Below are positions 35,033 through 43,005 of a DNA stretch of 64,000 nt, piece after piece. The position numbers and the translations under genes were made by a program. Origin of the DNA: Bradyrhizobium sp. CCBAU 53421 (lineage in GTDB: Bacteria; Pseudomonadota; Alphaproteobacteria; Rhizobiales; Xanthobacteraceae); NCBI RefSeq assembly GCF_015291625.1, contig NZ_CP030047.1, forward strand, positions 5,394,001 through 5,458,000. Reading direction: 5' to 3'. Within the stretch, counting starts at the first letter, position 1. Each line of letters begins with the position of its first letter. Under the pieces are notes generated by a model that saw only the letters and a program-made list of their open reading frames with translations, made no database searches and was not told where the DNA came from.

Positions 35033-35269
35033 ATGCCGTACTACACCTTCGATCTCGTGGTGGGGGACGAGTTCCGCAATCAAGGAACGATCATCCTCGA
35101 AGACATCAGCCTCGCTTCCGATCGGGCCGATCAGCTCGCCAGCGAACTGTCGCAGGTCAAGCCGGAGTTGAAGGCGCGCGGCTGCGCCGTGCGCGTCACC
35201 GACATCGACCGGCGCGAGCTGTACCGGACGCCGCTCGATCCCGTGCCGCGCTGGCGCAGGATCGGCTAG
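35033..35269 (+). CDS. DUF6894-like small protein (78 aa), copy 2
   Basis: MPYYTFDLVVGDEFRNQGTI, ILEDISLASDRADQLASEL, AVRVTDIDRRELYRTPLDPV: the characteristic DUF6894 pattern, with an N-terminal strand (YYTFDLV), a helix with Ala/Asp, and a final VRVTD..RRELYR strand. GGAG lies nine bases before the ATG. It is a paralogue of the gene at 34,296 by layout, though clearly diverged. Cytoplasmic, function unknown. Confidence 0.75.
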   Translation: MPYYTFDLVVGDEFRNQGTIILEDISLASDRADQLASELSQVKPELKARGCAVRVTDIDRRELYRTPLDPVPRWRRIG

Positions 35270-35407
35270 CGTCGGCCGGCTTCGGACTCTGCTGACCGCG
35301 CTTGTCGGCGCGCGGTCTTGGTTGTGCTACGCACCAGCGGCTTTGGTCTTGCTGCGCACAGCGGCTGATGTTGCCGTAGCTGCGAGATCAATCCACGTGT
35401 GGCTCGA

Positions 35408-35929
35408 TCACTTCTTCATATTTAACCGGCCGATGAAGTCACGTTTGCCGAGCGGCGCGCCCTTGTGGCGGAGGATGTCGTAGGCGGTGGTCGAGTGGAA
35501 GAAGAAGTTCGGTAGCGAGAACGACATCAGGAATCCCTCGGCGGTGAACGGCATCGACCGCTCGCCGACCTTGAACGTCACTTCGCGTCCGAGCAACGCA
35601 TTGACCGCGTCCGGCGTTAAGGCCGACAATTCGCTGTAAGCGTCCTTCACCAGCGCCTGCAAGGCGGCGTAATCCAGATCGGGCTTGCCGGACGGCGGGA
35701 CGAACACGCCGTTCTTGGCGGCTTCCATCGCGCCTCGAGAGTGGTGCGCGAGCGAGACCACCTGAAAGCGGAACGGCAACATGTCCGGAAACAGCCGGGT
35801 CTCGACGATCTCGGCCGGATCGATGCCGTTGTCCTTGAAATGCGCGAGGCTCTTCTCGAGGAAGCCCGAGGCGGCACCGAGGATCTGCAGGTAGTTGGCA
35901 ACGGTCGCGTCGTAGAGTGAAAAGGTCAT
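35408..35929 (-). CDS. DUF1993-family protein
   Basis: A 173-residue helical protein: MTFSLYDATVANYLQILGAA, FPDMLPFRFQVVSLAHHSRGA, ELSALTPDAVNALLGREVTF, GFLMSFSLPNFFFHSTTAYDIL..KGAPLGKRDFIG. This is the DUF1993 family, a DinB-like four-helix-bundle fold with possible metal-binding histidines (AHH, FHS). No activity is established. GGGGAA precedes the chosen ATG. Confidence 0.82.
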   Translation of the reverse strand: MTFSLYDATVANYLQILGAASGFLEKSLAHFKDNGIDPAEIVETRLFPDMLPFRFQVVSLAHHSRGAMEAAKNGVFVPPSGKPDLDYAALQALVKDAYSELSALTPDAVNALLGREVTFKVGERSMPFTAEGFLMSFSLPNFFFHSTTAYDILRHKGAPLGKRDFIGRLNMKK

Positions 35930-36099
35930 GGCGAATTCCCCCATATAGAAAATGTTGTCTGCTGCTTGCCGGACCAGAGTTCCCGGAATTTCCGGCAAAG
36001 GCAAGCAGCCTTGGGGCTTCGCAAGCTTTGGGGATTCGCAAGTCGAAGGCTCCAGCGCTCAGCGCCGGATCATTCGATCAGGTGTCGCGGCTTCGGCCG

Positions 36100-36285
36100 T
36101 CAGCTCTGATGCGGTCCGCGCATCATTTTCAGCGCGTCCTCGATATGACGCCAGTCACGCGCGTCTTCGGTCTCGCCCTTGGCCTCGCAGGCCACAGCGT
36201 TCTGCGCGGCCTGGGCGATAGCCTCGGGGCCGTGCTTCAGCAGCATCTGCCGCGCGATGGTGTGGATCTGCATTTCAGCTATCAT
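36100..36285 (-). CDS. Small hypothetical protein (61 aa)
   Basis: MIAEMQIHTIARQMLLKHGP, EAIAQAAQNAVACEAKGETE, DARDWRHIEDALKMMRGPHQ: an all-helical, charged cytoplasmic protein. A strong ribosome binding site (GAGGAGAGCGCC) precedes the ATG. It looks like the small proteins of about 60 residues that are common in rhizobia; function unknown. Confidence 0.75.
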   Translation of the reverse strand: MIAEMQIHTIARQMLLKHGPEAIAQAAQNAVACEAKGETEDARDWRHIEDALKMMRGPHQS

Positions 36286-36443
36286 GGCGCTCTCCTCGGC
36301 TGTCGAGTGCTGACAGCAAAAACCGCCGAACGCCGTATCTGGTTCCCGCAGCGCCGCCGGGCGCGACACAATCAGCGGTTCCCACCCGCCGCGGCGGCGG
36401 TTACAGAGAGGCGACTTCCGTTGCTTCCCGGGTTGCCGCAGCC

Positions 36444-37172
36444 ATGGCGCAGAACATCTATGACGATCCCGGCTTCTTCGCCGGCTACAGCCAGTTGCCG
36501 CGGCAGGTCCGCGGACTGCTCGGCGCGCCCGAATGGCCCGCAATCCGCGCCATGCTGCCCGACATTGGCGGCAAGCACGTGGTCGATCTCGGCTGCGGCT
36601 TCGGCTGGGTGTCGCGCTGGATGCGCGAGCAAGGCGCCACCGGCGTGCTCGGCATAGACCTCTCGCAGAACATGATCGCGCGCGCCACGGCGATGACGCA
36701 GGATCCGGCCATCGCCTACGAGATCGCCGACCTTGAAACGCTGGAGCTGCCGAAGGCCACCTTCGATCTCGCCTACAGCGCCCTCACCTTCCATTACATC
36801 AGGGACTTCGATCGCCTGGCGCGCATGCTGCACCGCGCGCTGGTCCCGGAGGGGCAGCTGGTCTTCACCATCGAGCATCCGATCTATATGGCGGCCGCCC
36901 ATCCCGGCTGGGGACACGACCGGGATGGCCGCAAGACCTGGCCGGTCAACCGCTATTTCATCGAAGGCGAACGGCGGACCGACTGGTATGTGAAGGGCGT
37001 GCTGAAATATCACCGCACCATCGGCACCACGCTCAATGCGCTGATCGGCGCCGGCTTCACGCTTCGCCAGGTCGAGGAATTCTCCCCGACGCGCGAGCAG
37101 ATCAAGGCCATGCCGGAACTCGCCGACGAACTCGAACGGCCGATGATGCTCCTGGTGTCGGCGCAGCGCTGA
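36444..37172 (+). CDS. Class I SAM-dependent methyltransferase
   Basis: A 242-residue Rossmann-fold methyltransferase. Motif I (VVDLGCGFGWVSRWM), motif II (GVLGIDLSQNMIARA), the post-I acidic region (YEIADLETLEL) and motif IV (FDLAYSALTFHYIRDFDRLARMLHRALVPEGQLVFTIEHP) are clear. The size and C-terminal half fit the UbiE/COQ5-like small-molecule group. The substrate is unknown. It begins with ATG MAQNIYDDPGFF and converges with a small gene two bases beyond its stop. Confidence 0.88.
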   Translation: MAQNIYDDPGFFAGYSQLPRQVRGLLGAPEWPAIRAMLPDIGGKHVVDLGCGFGWVSRWMREQGATGVLGIDLSQNMIARATAMTQDPAIAYEIADLETLELPKATFDLAYSALTFHYIRDFDRLARMLHRALVPEGQLVFTIEHPIYMAAAHPGWGHDRDGRKTWPVNRYFIEGERRTDWYVKGVLKYHRTIGTTLNALIGAGFTLRQVEEFSPTREQIKAMPELADELERPMMLLVSAQR

Positions 37173-37174
37173 CC

Positions 37175-37381
37175 TTACGCCGCGAGCAGCTTGTCGAATT
37201 CCTCGGGCGGGTATGATTTTCCGTCCTTGTCGGTGATCACTACCTGCCACCCCTCGCTCGCCCAGACCTTGGCCTTGGCGATGATGATGAAGGTGCTCTC
37301 CCGCTCGATCCTGACCGTTTCGTTCTCGCGTTCTGCGATCATCTTGTAAGCCAACGCTTGTCCCTCGCCGACGTCATTCAT
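37175..37381 (-). CDS. Small hypothetical protein (68 aa)
   Basis: MNDVGEGQALAYKMIAEREN, ETVRIERESTFIIIAKAKVW, ASEGWQVVITDKDGKSYPPE: a compact beta-rich cytoplasmic protein with a conserved-looking GWQVVITD core. No ribosome binding site is obvious; MIAEREN is an alternative start. Similar short proteins occur widely in Bradyrhizobium, but no function is known. Confidence 0.6.
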   Translation of the reverse strand: MNDVGEGQALAYKMIAERENETVRIERESTFIIIAKAKVWASEGWQVVITDKDGKSYPPEEFDKLLAA

Positions 37382-37481
37382 TCGGCGGCTTGTTGGCAGC
37401 GGCGTTGGGCCGCAATTCGCCGGGAGCGTGACAATTTGGTGGACACACAGGCACCGGATGCGGCAGTGCGCTGCCCGCAAA

Positions 37482-37516
37482 GAAAAACCCCGCCTCAGTG
37501 GAACGCCAAGGCGGGG
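37482..37516 (-). terminator. Minus-strand Rho-independent terminator (RlpA-like gene side)
   Basis: On the minus strand CCCCGCCT and AGGCGGGG pair across a 13-base loop and are followed by TTTTTCTTT. The nearest upstream minus-strand gene is the RlpA-like lipoprotein, about 170 bases away. Confidence 0.8.
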
Positions 37517-37688
37517 AAGGTTCATTGGGTAGAAATCCACGCGCCTGGAAGAGCAGAGCGCGGGAAGTAGCGGCAACAATTCTATTGGGACGGGTGGTTC
37601 GGACAACAGGATTAATGCGCGCACGGCGCCGGGACTTTTTCCCGATCTGCCCGGCAAAAAATCCCGAATCCACCTCGTTCGATGCGGC

Positions 37689-38270
37689 CTACTGCACCAC
37701 GTCGAGCCTGACGTTCGCGACGCCCTTGCCGATCATGCCGAGCGACTGTGCGGCAGAATACGACACGTCGACGATGCGCCCGGGAACGTAAGGCCCGCGG
37801 TCGTTGACACGCACGGTGACCGAGCGGCCGGTCTTGACGTCGGTGACGCGCAGCTTGGTGCCGAACGGCAATGTCGGATGCGCGGCGGTCAGTTCGCGCG
37901 CGTTGAACTTCTCGCCGCTCGCGGTCTCCTGCTCGTCGCTGTAGAAGCTCGCGACGCCCTGCGATGCAACCTTGGTACCGCCGCCTTTGCGCGCGGCGTA
38001 AGGCGCATGCCGCCGCGCGGTTGCGACATGAGTGCGCGTCGCCGCTGACGCAGCCCGCGTCGGCTCGGCCGATACCGGCCGGCTCGCGAGCGCCTGCGAA
38101 CGCTGGCTGACGACGGAGGACTGCGCACAGGCCGCAAGCGACGCGGCGCCGATCACGACGGCGAACAGCCGCAGCGGCGTTCGGGCATGCGAAAACAGGA
38201 TCGGAGGCGCAGCGCCGCGCGCGCTGCGTTTGACGCCGACGTACGAGATGACTGCATCGTCGCGTGACAT
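37689..38270 (-). CDS. RlpA-like septal-ring lytic transglycosylase family lipoprotein
   Basis: A 193-residue envelope protein with a basic N-terminus, hydrophobic stretch and lipobox LAAC (lipidated Cys48). After an Ala/Arg/Ser-rich linker comes a double-psi beta-barrel domain: GVASFYSDEQETASGEKFN, TAAHPTLPFGTKLRVTDVKTG, VRVNDRGPYVPGRIVDVSYS. RlpA proteins cleave or bind denuded glycan strands at the septum. There is no SPOR domain. It lies near an L,D-transpeptidase gene, so this stretch is enriched in peptidoglycan functions. Confidence 0.88.
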   Translation of the reverse strand: MSRDDAVISYVGVKRSARGAAPPILFSHARTPLRLFAVVIGAASLAACAQSSVVSQRSQALASRPVSAEPTRAASAATRTHVATARRHAPYAARKGGGTKVASQGVASFYSDEQETASGEKFNARELTAAHPTLPFGTKLRVTDVKTGRSVTVRVNDRGPYVPGRIVDVSYSAAQSLGMIGKGVANVRLDVVQ

Positions 38271-38656
38271 GTTGCACCCCCAACTTGCGCCCCCAGCCCA
38301 AGCCGAAAATCCAACAACTGCCTATCAGCCGAATCCAATCGGGGCGGAACGGAGGCGGAATGCGGCGGGACGCACCCCGCACGATGCGATTCCCCCTTGG
38401 GTGTGGTGGATCCGCAACACAACCCTCAACAGCGGGACGCTGGAGATGCCGCTCGGGGCCTGGGCTGCGGCCAGCGCTCCGATGCCGGCGTGATCCGCCC
38501 CGGCATCGGTTCCCGAAACTCCCCAACCTCTCCACCCTCTCGCCTTGCTTTGGTCAAACCGGACTGGAGTCGTGGGGCCCGGGTCAGGGGTCGATACAGA
38601 GCTCAAATTGCCGGCCGCCCATTTGCGGTTGACCTTGGACTGAAACGGGGACCGCC
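38271..38656. other. Gap without a supported gene
   Basis: This 386-base stretch between two divergent genes holds no frame with a believable start or codon pattern and no clear hairpin. GGTTGACCTTGGACTGAAAC at about 38,629 could contribute to the promoter of the following gene. Confidence 0.4.
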
Positions 38657-39739
38657 ATGCAATCGACACTGAAAGACGCAGATCCGCACGATATTTTCGC
38701 GATCGAACCGAGCTTCGCTCCGGCACGCCCGGACAATGCCGCCGCGCCTGCAGCCGGCGCCAAGGCAGGGCCGCGCGAGCCGTGGTTCGGCCCGAGCCTC
38801 GCGCCCTCGTCCGCGCCACACGTCGCGCCCGCCGCTACGGTCGCCTCGGCGCCATCAGTCACGCCGACGCCAATGACGCCGCCGCCGGCCGCGCCGGAGT
38901 ACAGCACGGCAAGCCACGACGGCAGGCTGGACGACATCAGGCTGGAGCGCGGGCCGCGTCCCACCAACAAATGGGCGATCCGCGCCTTCTGGTTCGTGTT
39001 CGCGATCGTCGGCGCCATGGGCACCGCGGCGTGGCAACACTACGGCCATCGCGTCAAGCAGGTGGTGGCGGAGTATGTGCCGCAGGTCGAGGCGCTGACG
39101 TCGCTGCTGCCGGGCAAGGCCGCTCCCGCTGCCGACCAGACGAGCCCGCCCGCGCAGGCGGCTGCCGCCGATCAGCCGGCTGAGGCTGCTCCGGCGGCTC
39201 CGCCGCAAGATGTCGCCACGGCGCAGCCCGCTCCTGCTGCTGCGCCGGCGGCCGCAGCACCCGCTGCCGCAGTTGCGCCGGTTGCGGCCGCCGCCCCGGC
39301 AGCGCCGGCCGCCGTGGTACCCGACCAAACGCAATTGCTGCAGTCGATGGCGCGCGATCTCGCCTCGATGGGACAGCAGATCGAGCAACTCAAGACCAGC
39401 ATCGATCAGCTCAAGGCCAGCCAGGATCAGCTGACGCAGCGGGTCGCACGGACGACCGAGACCCGGGCCGTCGAACCCCGGCCGGTCGCACCGCGCCCAC
39501 GTGCCGCGATCACCCCGCCGGCAGCACCGCACGCGGCTGTTGCGCCGCCGCCGGTGCGCCGGCCGGCCCAGGCCTATATCCCGCCGCCGCCTGCATCAGC
39601 GGCCCCGCTGCCGGCACCCGTTGCGGCCTCCCCGCAGGCGGCCGCGGCACCGCGGCCCGTGCAACCGCAGCAGCAGTCCAATATCGTCGACGCGGATGAT
39701 GGCGGCCCGGTGGTTCGGCCGCCGATGCCGCTGCGCTGA
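38657..39739 (+). CDS. Single-span membrane protein with Ala/Pro-rich arms, hypothetical
   Basis: A 360-residue protein: a cytoplasmic Ala/Pro-rich segment (about 1-100), one membrane helix (AIRAFWFVFAIVGAMGTAAW, about 105-125), an alternating Ala/Pro linker (about 150-225), a short coiled coil (LLQSMARDLASMGQQIEQLK, about 227-265) and a second Pro/Ala-rich tail. This fits a bitopic envelope protein with an extended periplasmic stalk; such proteins are common next to rhizobial envelope genes. No enzymatic domain is visible. It converges with an L,D-transpeptidase across a bidirectional terminator. Confidence 0.75.
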   Translation: MQSTLKDADPHDIFAIEPSFAPARPDNAAAPAAGAKAGPREPWFGPSLAPSSAPHVAPAATVASAPSVTPTPMTPPPAAPEYSTASHDGRLDDIRLERGPRPTNKWAIRAFWFVFAIVGAMGTAAWQHYGHRVKQVVAEYVPQVEALTSLLPGKAAPAADQTSPPAQAAAADQPAEAAPAAPPQDVATAQPAPAAAPAAAAPAAAVAPVAAAAPAAPAAVVPDQTQLLQSMARDLASMGQQIEQLKTSIDQLKASQDQLTQRVARTTETRAVEPRPVAPRPRAAITPPAAPHAAVAPPPVRRPAQAYIPPPPASAAPLPAPVAASPQAAAAPRPVQPQQQSNIVDADDGGPVVRPPMPLR

Positions 39740-39750
39740 AGCTGAAAAAG

Positions 39751-39787
39751 AAAGCGGCCGATCGCGCAATCGCGATCGGCCGCTTTT
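39751..39787. terminator. Bidirectional Rho-independent terminator
   Basis: AAAGCGGCCGATCGCG and CGCGATCGGCCGCTTT pair perfectly around CAAT, with A-rich sequence on the left and TTTT on the right, so it can stop transcripts from both converging genes. Confidence 0.92.
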
Positions 39788-39802
39788 CAATTGGCGAGCG
39801 AA

Positions 39803-40432
39803 TTACGCGCTCTGTCCCGGCGGCAGCACGACCACGGTCGCGCCCGGCTTGACGTGCTGATAGAGATCGATGACGTCGGCGTTGTTCATGCGGATGCAGC
39901 CCGACGAGATCGCCTGCCCGATATATTCGGGCTGGTTGGTGCCATGGATACGGTACAGCGTGTCCTTGTTGCCCTGGTAGAGGTAGATGCCGCGAGCCCC
40001 GAGCGGATTGGCCGGTCCACCGGCGACACGCTTCGGATACGGCCCCAGCCGCTCCTGGATATCCTGGGTCGGAACCCAATCGGGCCACTCCGCCAGACGG
40101 CCAACCGTGGCGACGCCGGAGAAGGCCATCGCCTCCTCGCCGACGGCGACGCCGTAGCGGATCGCCTTGCCGCCGGGCAGCACGTAATAGAGGTAGCGCG
40201 CGTCGGTATCGACCAGGATCGAGCCCGGCTGCTCCTTGCGCCTGTAATCGACAATGTGGCGCTGGAACTGATCCGGGATCTTGGCCTCCGCATAGGGCGG
40301 ATGCGCCAGCAATTGCCGATCGCGCGGCGTCATCGCAGCATCCGTCACCGGCGACAGCGTCGCCTGCATGCAGCCGCCAAGTGCAAGCGAACCCACCAGC
40401 ACCGCAGCAAGCCCCAACTTCGACACGATCAT
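39803..40432 (-). CDS. L,D-transpeptidase (YkuD/ErfK family) lipoprotein
   Basis: A 209-residue protein with a lipoprotein signal (LALGGC, Cys21) and a YkuD domain: ILVDTDARYLYYVLPGGKAI, RVAGGPANPLGARGIYLYQG, catalytic HGTN (His163) and SSGCIRMNN (Cys179). It makes 3-3 peptidoglycan cross-links or attaches proteins to peptidoglycan in the periplasm; many rhizobial genomes carry several. The start is placed at MIVSKLG, just after AGGGGAGA, because it begins the signal peptide. Confidence 0.92.
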   Translation of the reverse strand: MIVSKLGLAAVLVGSLALGGCMQATLSPVTDAAMTPRDRQLLAHPPYAEAKIPDQFQRHIVDYRRKEQPGSILVDTDARYLYYVLPGGKAIRYGVAVGEEAMAFSGVATVGRLAEWPDWVPTQDIQERLGPYPKRVAGGPANPLGARGIYLYQGNKDTLYRIHGTNQPEYIGQAISSGCIRMNNADVIDLYQHVKPGATVVVLPPGQSA

Positions 40433-40608
40433 TCTCCCCTGCGTCAACTTGTGGCACTTGCTGCCGAAATCGTGCTGAAATCGTGGCAGCTCGAACTGGA
40501 ACACGGCCGTTTGATCGGTTCCTTCGGCAAGTGTGTCCTTCCGGTTGCAGTCGGTTCCGGCGGACGCTAGCCTTGCGACAAAATGGCTAAAACACCGGGA
40601 GGAATTCG

Positions 40609-40989
40609 ATGCGTTACGCTCTGCTGATCGGCGGTCTGGTCGTCGCGGCTACACCGGCCCACGCCGATCCGCGCGCGGCCTATGTCACCATGGTGCTGCA
40701 GGCCTTCGCCGCCAAGGTCGAGTGCCCCGGCACCGATCTCGTCTATCAGGACCTCGTGCAGCGCGCGCAGGACATGCACCTTCCCGACGGCACCACCGAG
40801 CAGGTGCGCAAGGCGATCGCCTACATGCACACCGGCGGCAAGATGGGCGAGAAGCAGGCTGACGATCTGATGACGGAAGTCGCGATCGCGACCCAGACCA
40901 CCGACCTCGACCAGCGCCGCGCCGGCAGCATGACGAGCTGGTGCCAGGACCAGAAGACGCGGCTCGCGGGCTACATCAGGACCAAGTAA
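40609..40989 (+). CDS. Secreted hypothetical protein (126 aa)
   Basis: A signal peptide (MRYALLIGGLVVAATPAHA) is followed by a helical mature domain with two cysteines (VECPGTDL, SWCQDQK) that may form a disulfide. Blocks include YVTMVLQAFAAKVECPGTDL and AIAYMHTGGKMGEKQADDLM. GGGAGG precedes the ATG. No family is recognised; codon use and conserved-looking cysteines support a real gene. Confidence 0.75.
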   Translation: MRYALLIGGLVVAATPAHADPRAAYVTMVLQAFAAKVECPGTDLVYQDLVQRAQDMHLPDGTTEQVRKAIAYMHTGGKMGEKQADDLMTEVAIATQTTDLDQRRAGSMTSWCQDQKTRLAGYIRTK

Positions 40990-41001
40990 CAAGCTTCGCT
41001 C

Positions 41002-41784
41002 TCAATCGAGCTCCGGCGGCGCGAACCAGTTGGTCAGCGACAGGCCGCCGTCGACCACGATCGATGCGCCGGTGACGTAGCCGGAAAGCTTGTGCGAGAG
41101 CACGGCGAGTGCCATCGGCGCAAGATCGTCCGCCTGACCGAGCCGCCCGAGCGGAATATGCCTTGCCAGCGCGGGATCGGCGACGAAGCCGCCGGCCGCG
41201 ATCGCACCGGGCACCAGCGCATTGACGCGGATGCCGTAGCGGCCCCAGCTCTTGCCAAGCTCCTTCACCAGCATCGCCATGCCGGCCTTCGCCGTCGAGT
41301 AATGCGGCAGGTTGCGCGGCGTGCCAGCATGCAGCGAGGTGAGCAGCAGGAACGAACCCGACGTCTTCGCCGCGATCAGCTTGCGCGCCAGCTCGCGCGA
41401 CAGATGAAAGCCGGCATCGAGATTGACCGCGTGCATCTGCCGCCAGGTCTCTTCGTCGACCGCCATCGCGTGATCGGCCTCGCGGCGCGGCGGCGAGGCG
41501 CTATGGACGAAGTGCGTGACCTGCCCGAGCGCGCCTTGCGCATGCGCCAGCAGCGCGTCGCACGCCGCGCGCTGCGCGAGATCGCCGGCCCAGGGGACCG
41601 CAAGCTCGGGACGCGGCGCGGCCTTGATTGCGGCCAGGACCTTGTCCTCGTGCAGATCGGCGAACACCGTGCGTACGCCCTCGCCGACCAGGGCCAGCGC
41701 GATGGCCCGGCCGATGCCGTTGCCGGCGCCGGTCACCAGGGCGGCCTCGCGCGCGGGATCGAAGGGCGATGTGAAGAGGCTCAT
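41002..41784 (-). CDS. SDR-family oxidoreductase
   Basis: A 260-residue classical short-chain dehydrogenase. The cofactor motif TGAGNGIGRA (about 18-27), Asn121, Ser150 and the catalytic pair Tyr162/Lys166 (YSTAK) are in place, with the C-terminal LSGYVTGASIVVDGGLS. It reduces or oxidises an unknown carbonyl or hydroxyl with NAD(P)(H). GGAGACAGG precedes the ATG. It is 32 bases downstream of the NADPH-FMN reductase gene on the same strand, so the two are likely an operon. Confidence 0.9.
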   Translation of the reverse strand: MSLFTSPFDPAREAALVTGAGNGIGRAIALALVGEGVRTVFADLHEDKVLAAIKAAPRPELAVPWAGDLAQRAACDALLAHAQGALGQVTHFVHSASPPRREADHAMAVDEETWRQMHAVNLDAGFHLSRELARKLIAAKTSGSFLLLTSLHAGTPRNLPHYSTAKAGMAMLVKELGKSWGRYGIRVNALVPGAIAAGGFVADPALARHIPLGRLGQADDLAPMALAVLSHKLSGYVTGASIVVDGGLSLTNWFAPPELD

Positions 41785-41816
41785 GATGCCTGTCTCCAGG
41801 GATTGCAGACCGGGGC

Positions 41817-42407
41817 TCAGTATGGCGGCGCCTTGCGCGCCCGCTGTGCCTTGGCGGCTTCGATCCACCAGGTGAAGTCGTCGGCAAAGCGCGGAAAGGC
41901 GCGTTCGAGCGACTTGCCGGCATCGCCGATCGGCTTGCCATCGGCCGAGAGCGTCTGCGCGATCGGCCCGGCGCTGATCGTGCTCGACACCACCACCATT
42001 CCCATCTCCGACAGCGTGCCGTGCCAGGCGGTCGCAGCGCGGGCGCCGGCGAACCGCCCGGCCGAGTAGCTTGCGATCGCCGCCGGGCGCCAGAACCATT
42101 CCTCGAGGAAATGATCAGTCAGGTTCTTCAAGCCGGGCTGGATGCCCCAATTGTACTCGCCGGTGACGAACAGGAAGCCGTCGGCGTCGCGGATCTTTCC
42201 GGCGAGCGTTTCGAGCACGGCCGGCGCCTGACCCTTGGGATGCTCCTTGTACATCCGGTCGAGCATCGGCAGGCCGACCTCCTTGGCGTCGATCAACTCG
42301 ACGTCGTCGCCGCGCGCACGAAAGCCGTCGACGACGAAATGGGCCAGGCGGATGCCCATGCGATCCGAACGATAGGAGCCGTAGAGAACGAGAATGCGGT
42401 GGGTCAT
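41817..42407 (-). CDS. NADPH-dependent FMN reductase-family protein
   Basis: A 196-residue flavodoxin-like protein: ILVLYGSYRSDRMGIRLAHF (phosphate loop), GLPMLDRMYKEHP, ADGFLFVTGEYNWGIQPGLKNLTDHF (flavin-binding loop with the EYNWG motif). Members reduce FMN, quinones, azo dyes or metals using NADPH. It precedes an SDR gene, suggesting joint redox detoxification or catabolism, which is inferred. Confidence 0.88.
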   Translation of the reverse strand: MTHRILVLYGSYRSDRMGIRLAHFVVDGFRARGDDVELIDAKEVGLPMLDRMYKEHPKGQAPAVLETLAGKIRDADGFLFVTGEYNWGIQPGLKNLTDHFLEEWFWRPAAIASYSAGRFAGARAATAWHGTLSEMGMVVVSSTISAGPIAQTLSADGKPIGDAGKSLERAFPRFADDFTWWIEAAKAQRARKAPPY

Positions 42408-42583
42408 GGCGCGATCCTACCACGGCGCTGCGACAGCCGTCTTGCGGCCAGCGCGCAGATGTTAACCGGCCGTCCGGCGCGTTTTCCGACCATTAAGCAA
42501 TTCGTCGCAGGCGCGGTGCCGCGGCCAAAAATCGCCGGATTTGTTTTCTGGATATGCATTCGCTTCGAGAAGGAGAACCCGAT

Positions 42584-42838
42584 ATGCGGATCGCAAAGCT
42601 GGTTTTCGCAGGGTCGCTCGCGGCCATTGCTGCCGGGGCAACGCCGGCGCTGGCGAAGAGCGCCGAGCGGCAGAAAGCCGACGAAAAAGCCGCCACCACA
42701 ACCAATTCCACCGGCTGCCAAGCCTACCAACAGGCCGCCGACGGCACCTGGAACCAGCTTCCCTGCGGCGAAGCGGGCTCGAGCGGCGTGACCCAACACC
42801 GTGCCGCGACCAAGGGCGCTGACGACGACGAGCACTGA
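42584..42838 (+). CDS. Small secreted hypothetical protein (84 aa)
   Basis: A signal peptide (MRIAKLVFAGSLAAIAAGATPALA) and a short hydrophilic mature part with two cysteines (STGCQAYQ, QLPCGEAG) and an acidic tail. AAGGAGAACCCG precedes the ATG, so it is very likely translated. An earlier in-frame ATG ten codons upstream would disrupt the signal peptide. Function unknown. Confidence 0.75.
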   Translation: MRIAKLVFAGSLAAIAAGATPALAKSAERQKADEKAATTTNSTGCQAYQQAADGTWNQLPCGEAGSSGVTQHRAATKGADDDEH

Positions 42839-43005
42839 TCGTCACGCCGTGCCGCCCCGCGCGGCCGGGCGACACCGGTCCTTCGACTTTCGGACAATGC
42901 GGAATGTGCGGGACCGCCACGGCTCCCGCATCATAAACCCAAGCTTAATGCGCACCCGGTACGGTTGAGGCCTCCCCTCTCTCGTCAAGAAATGGCGCGC
43001 ATCCC

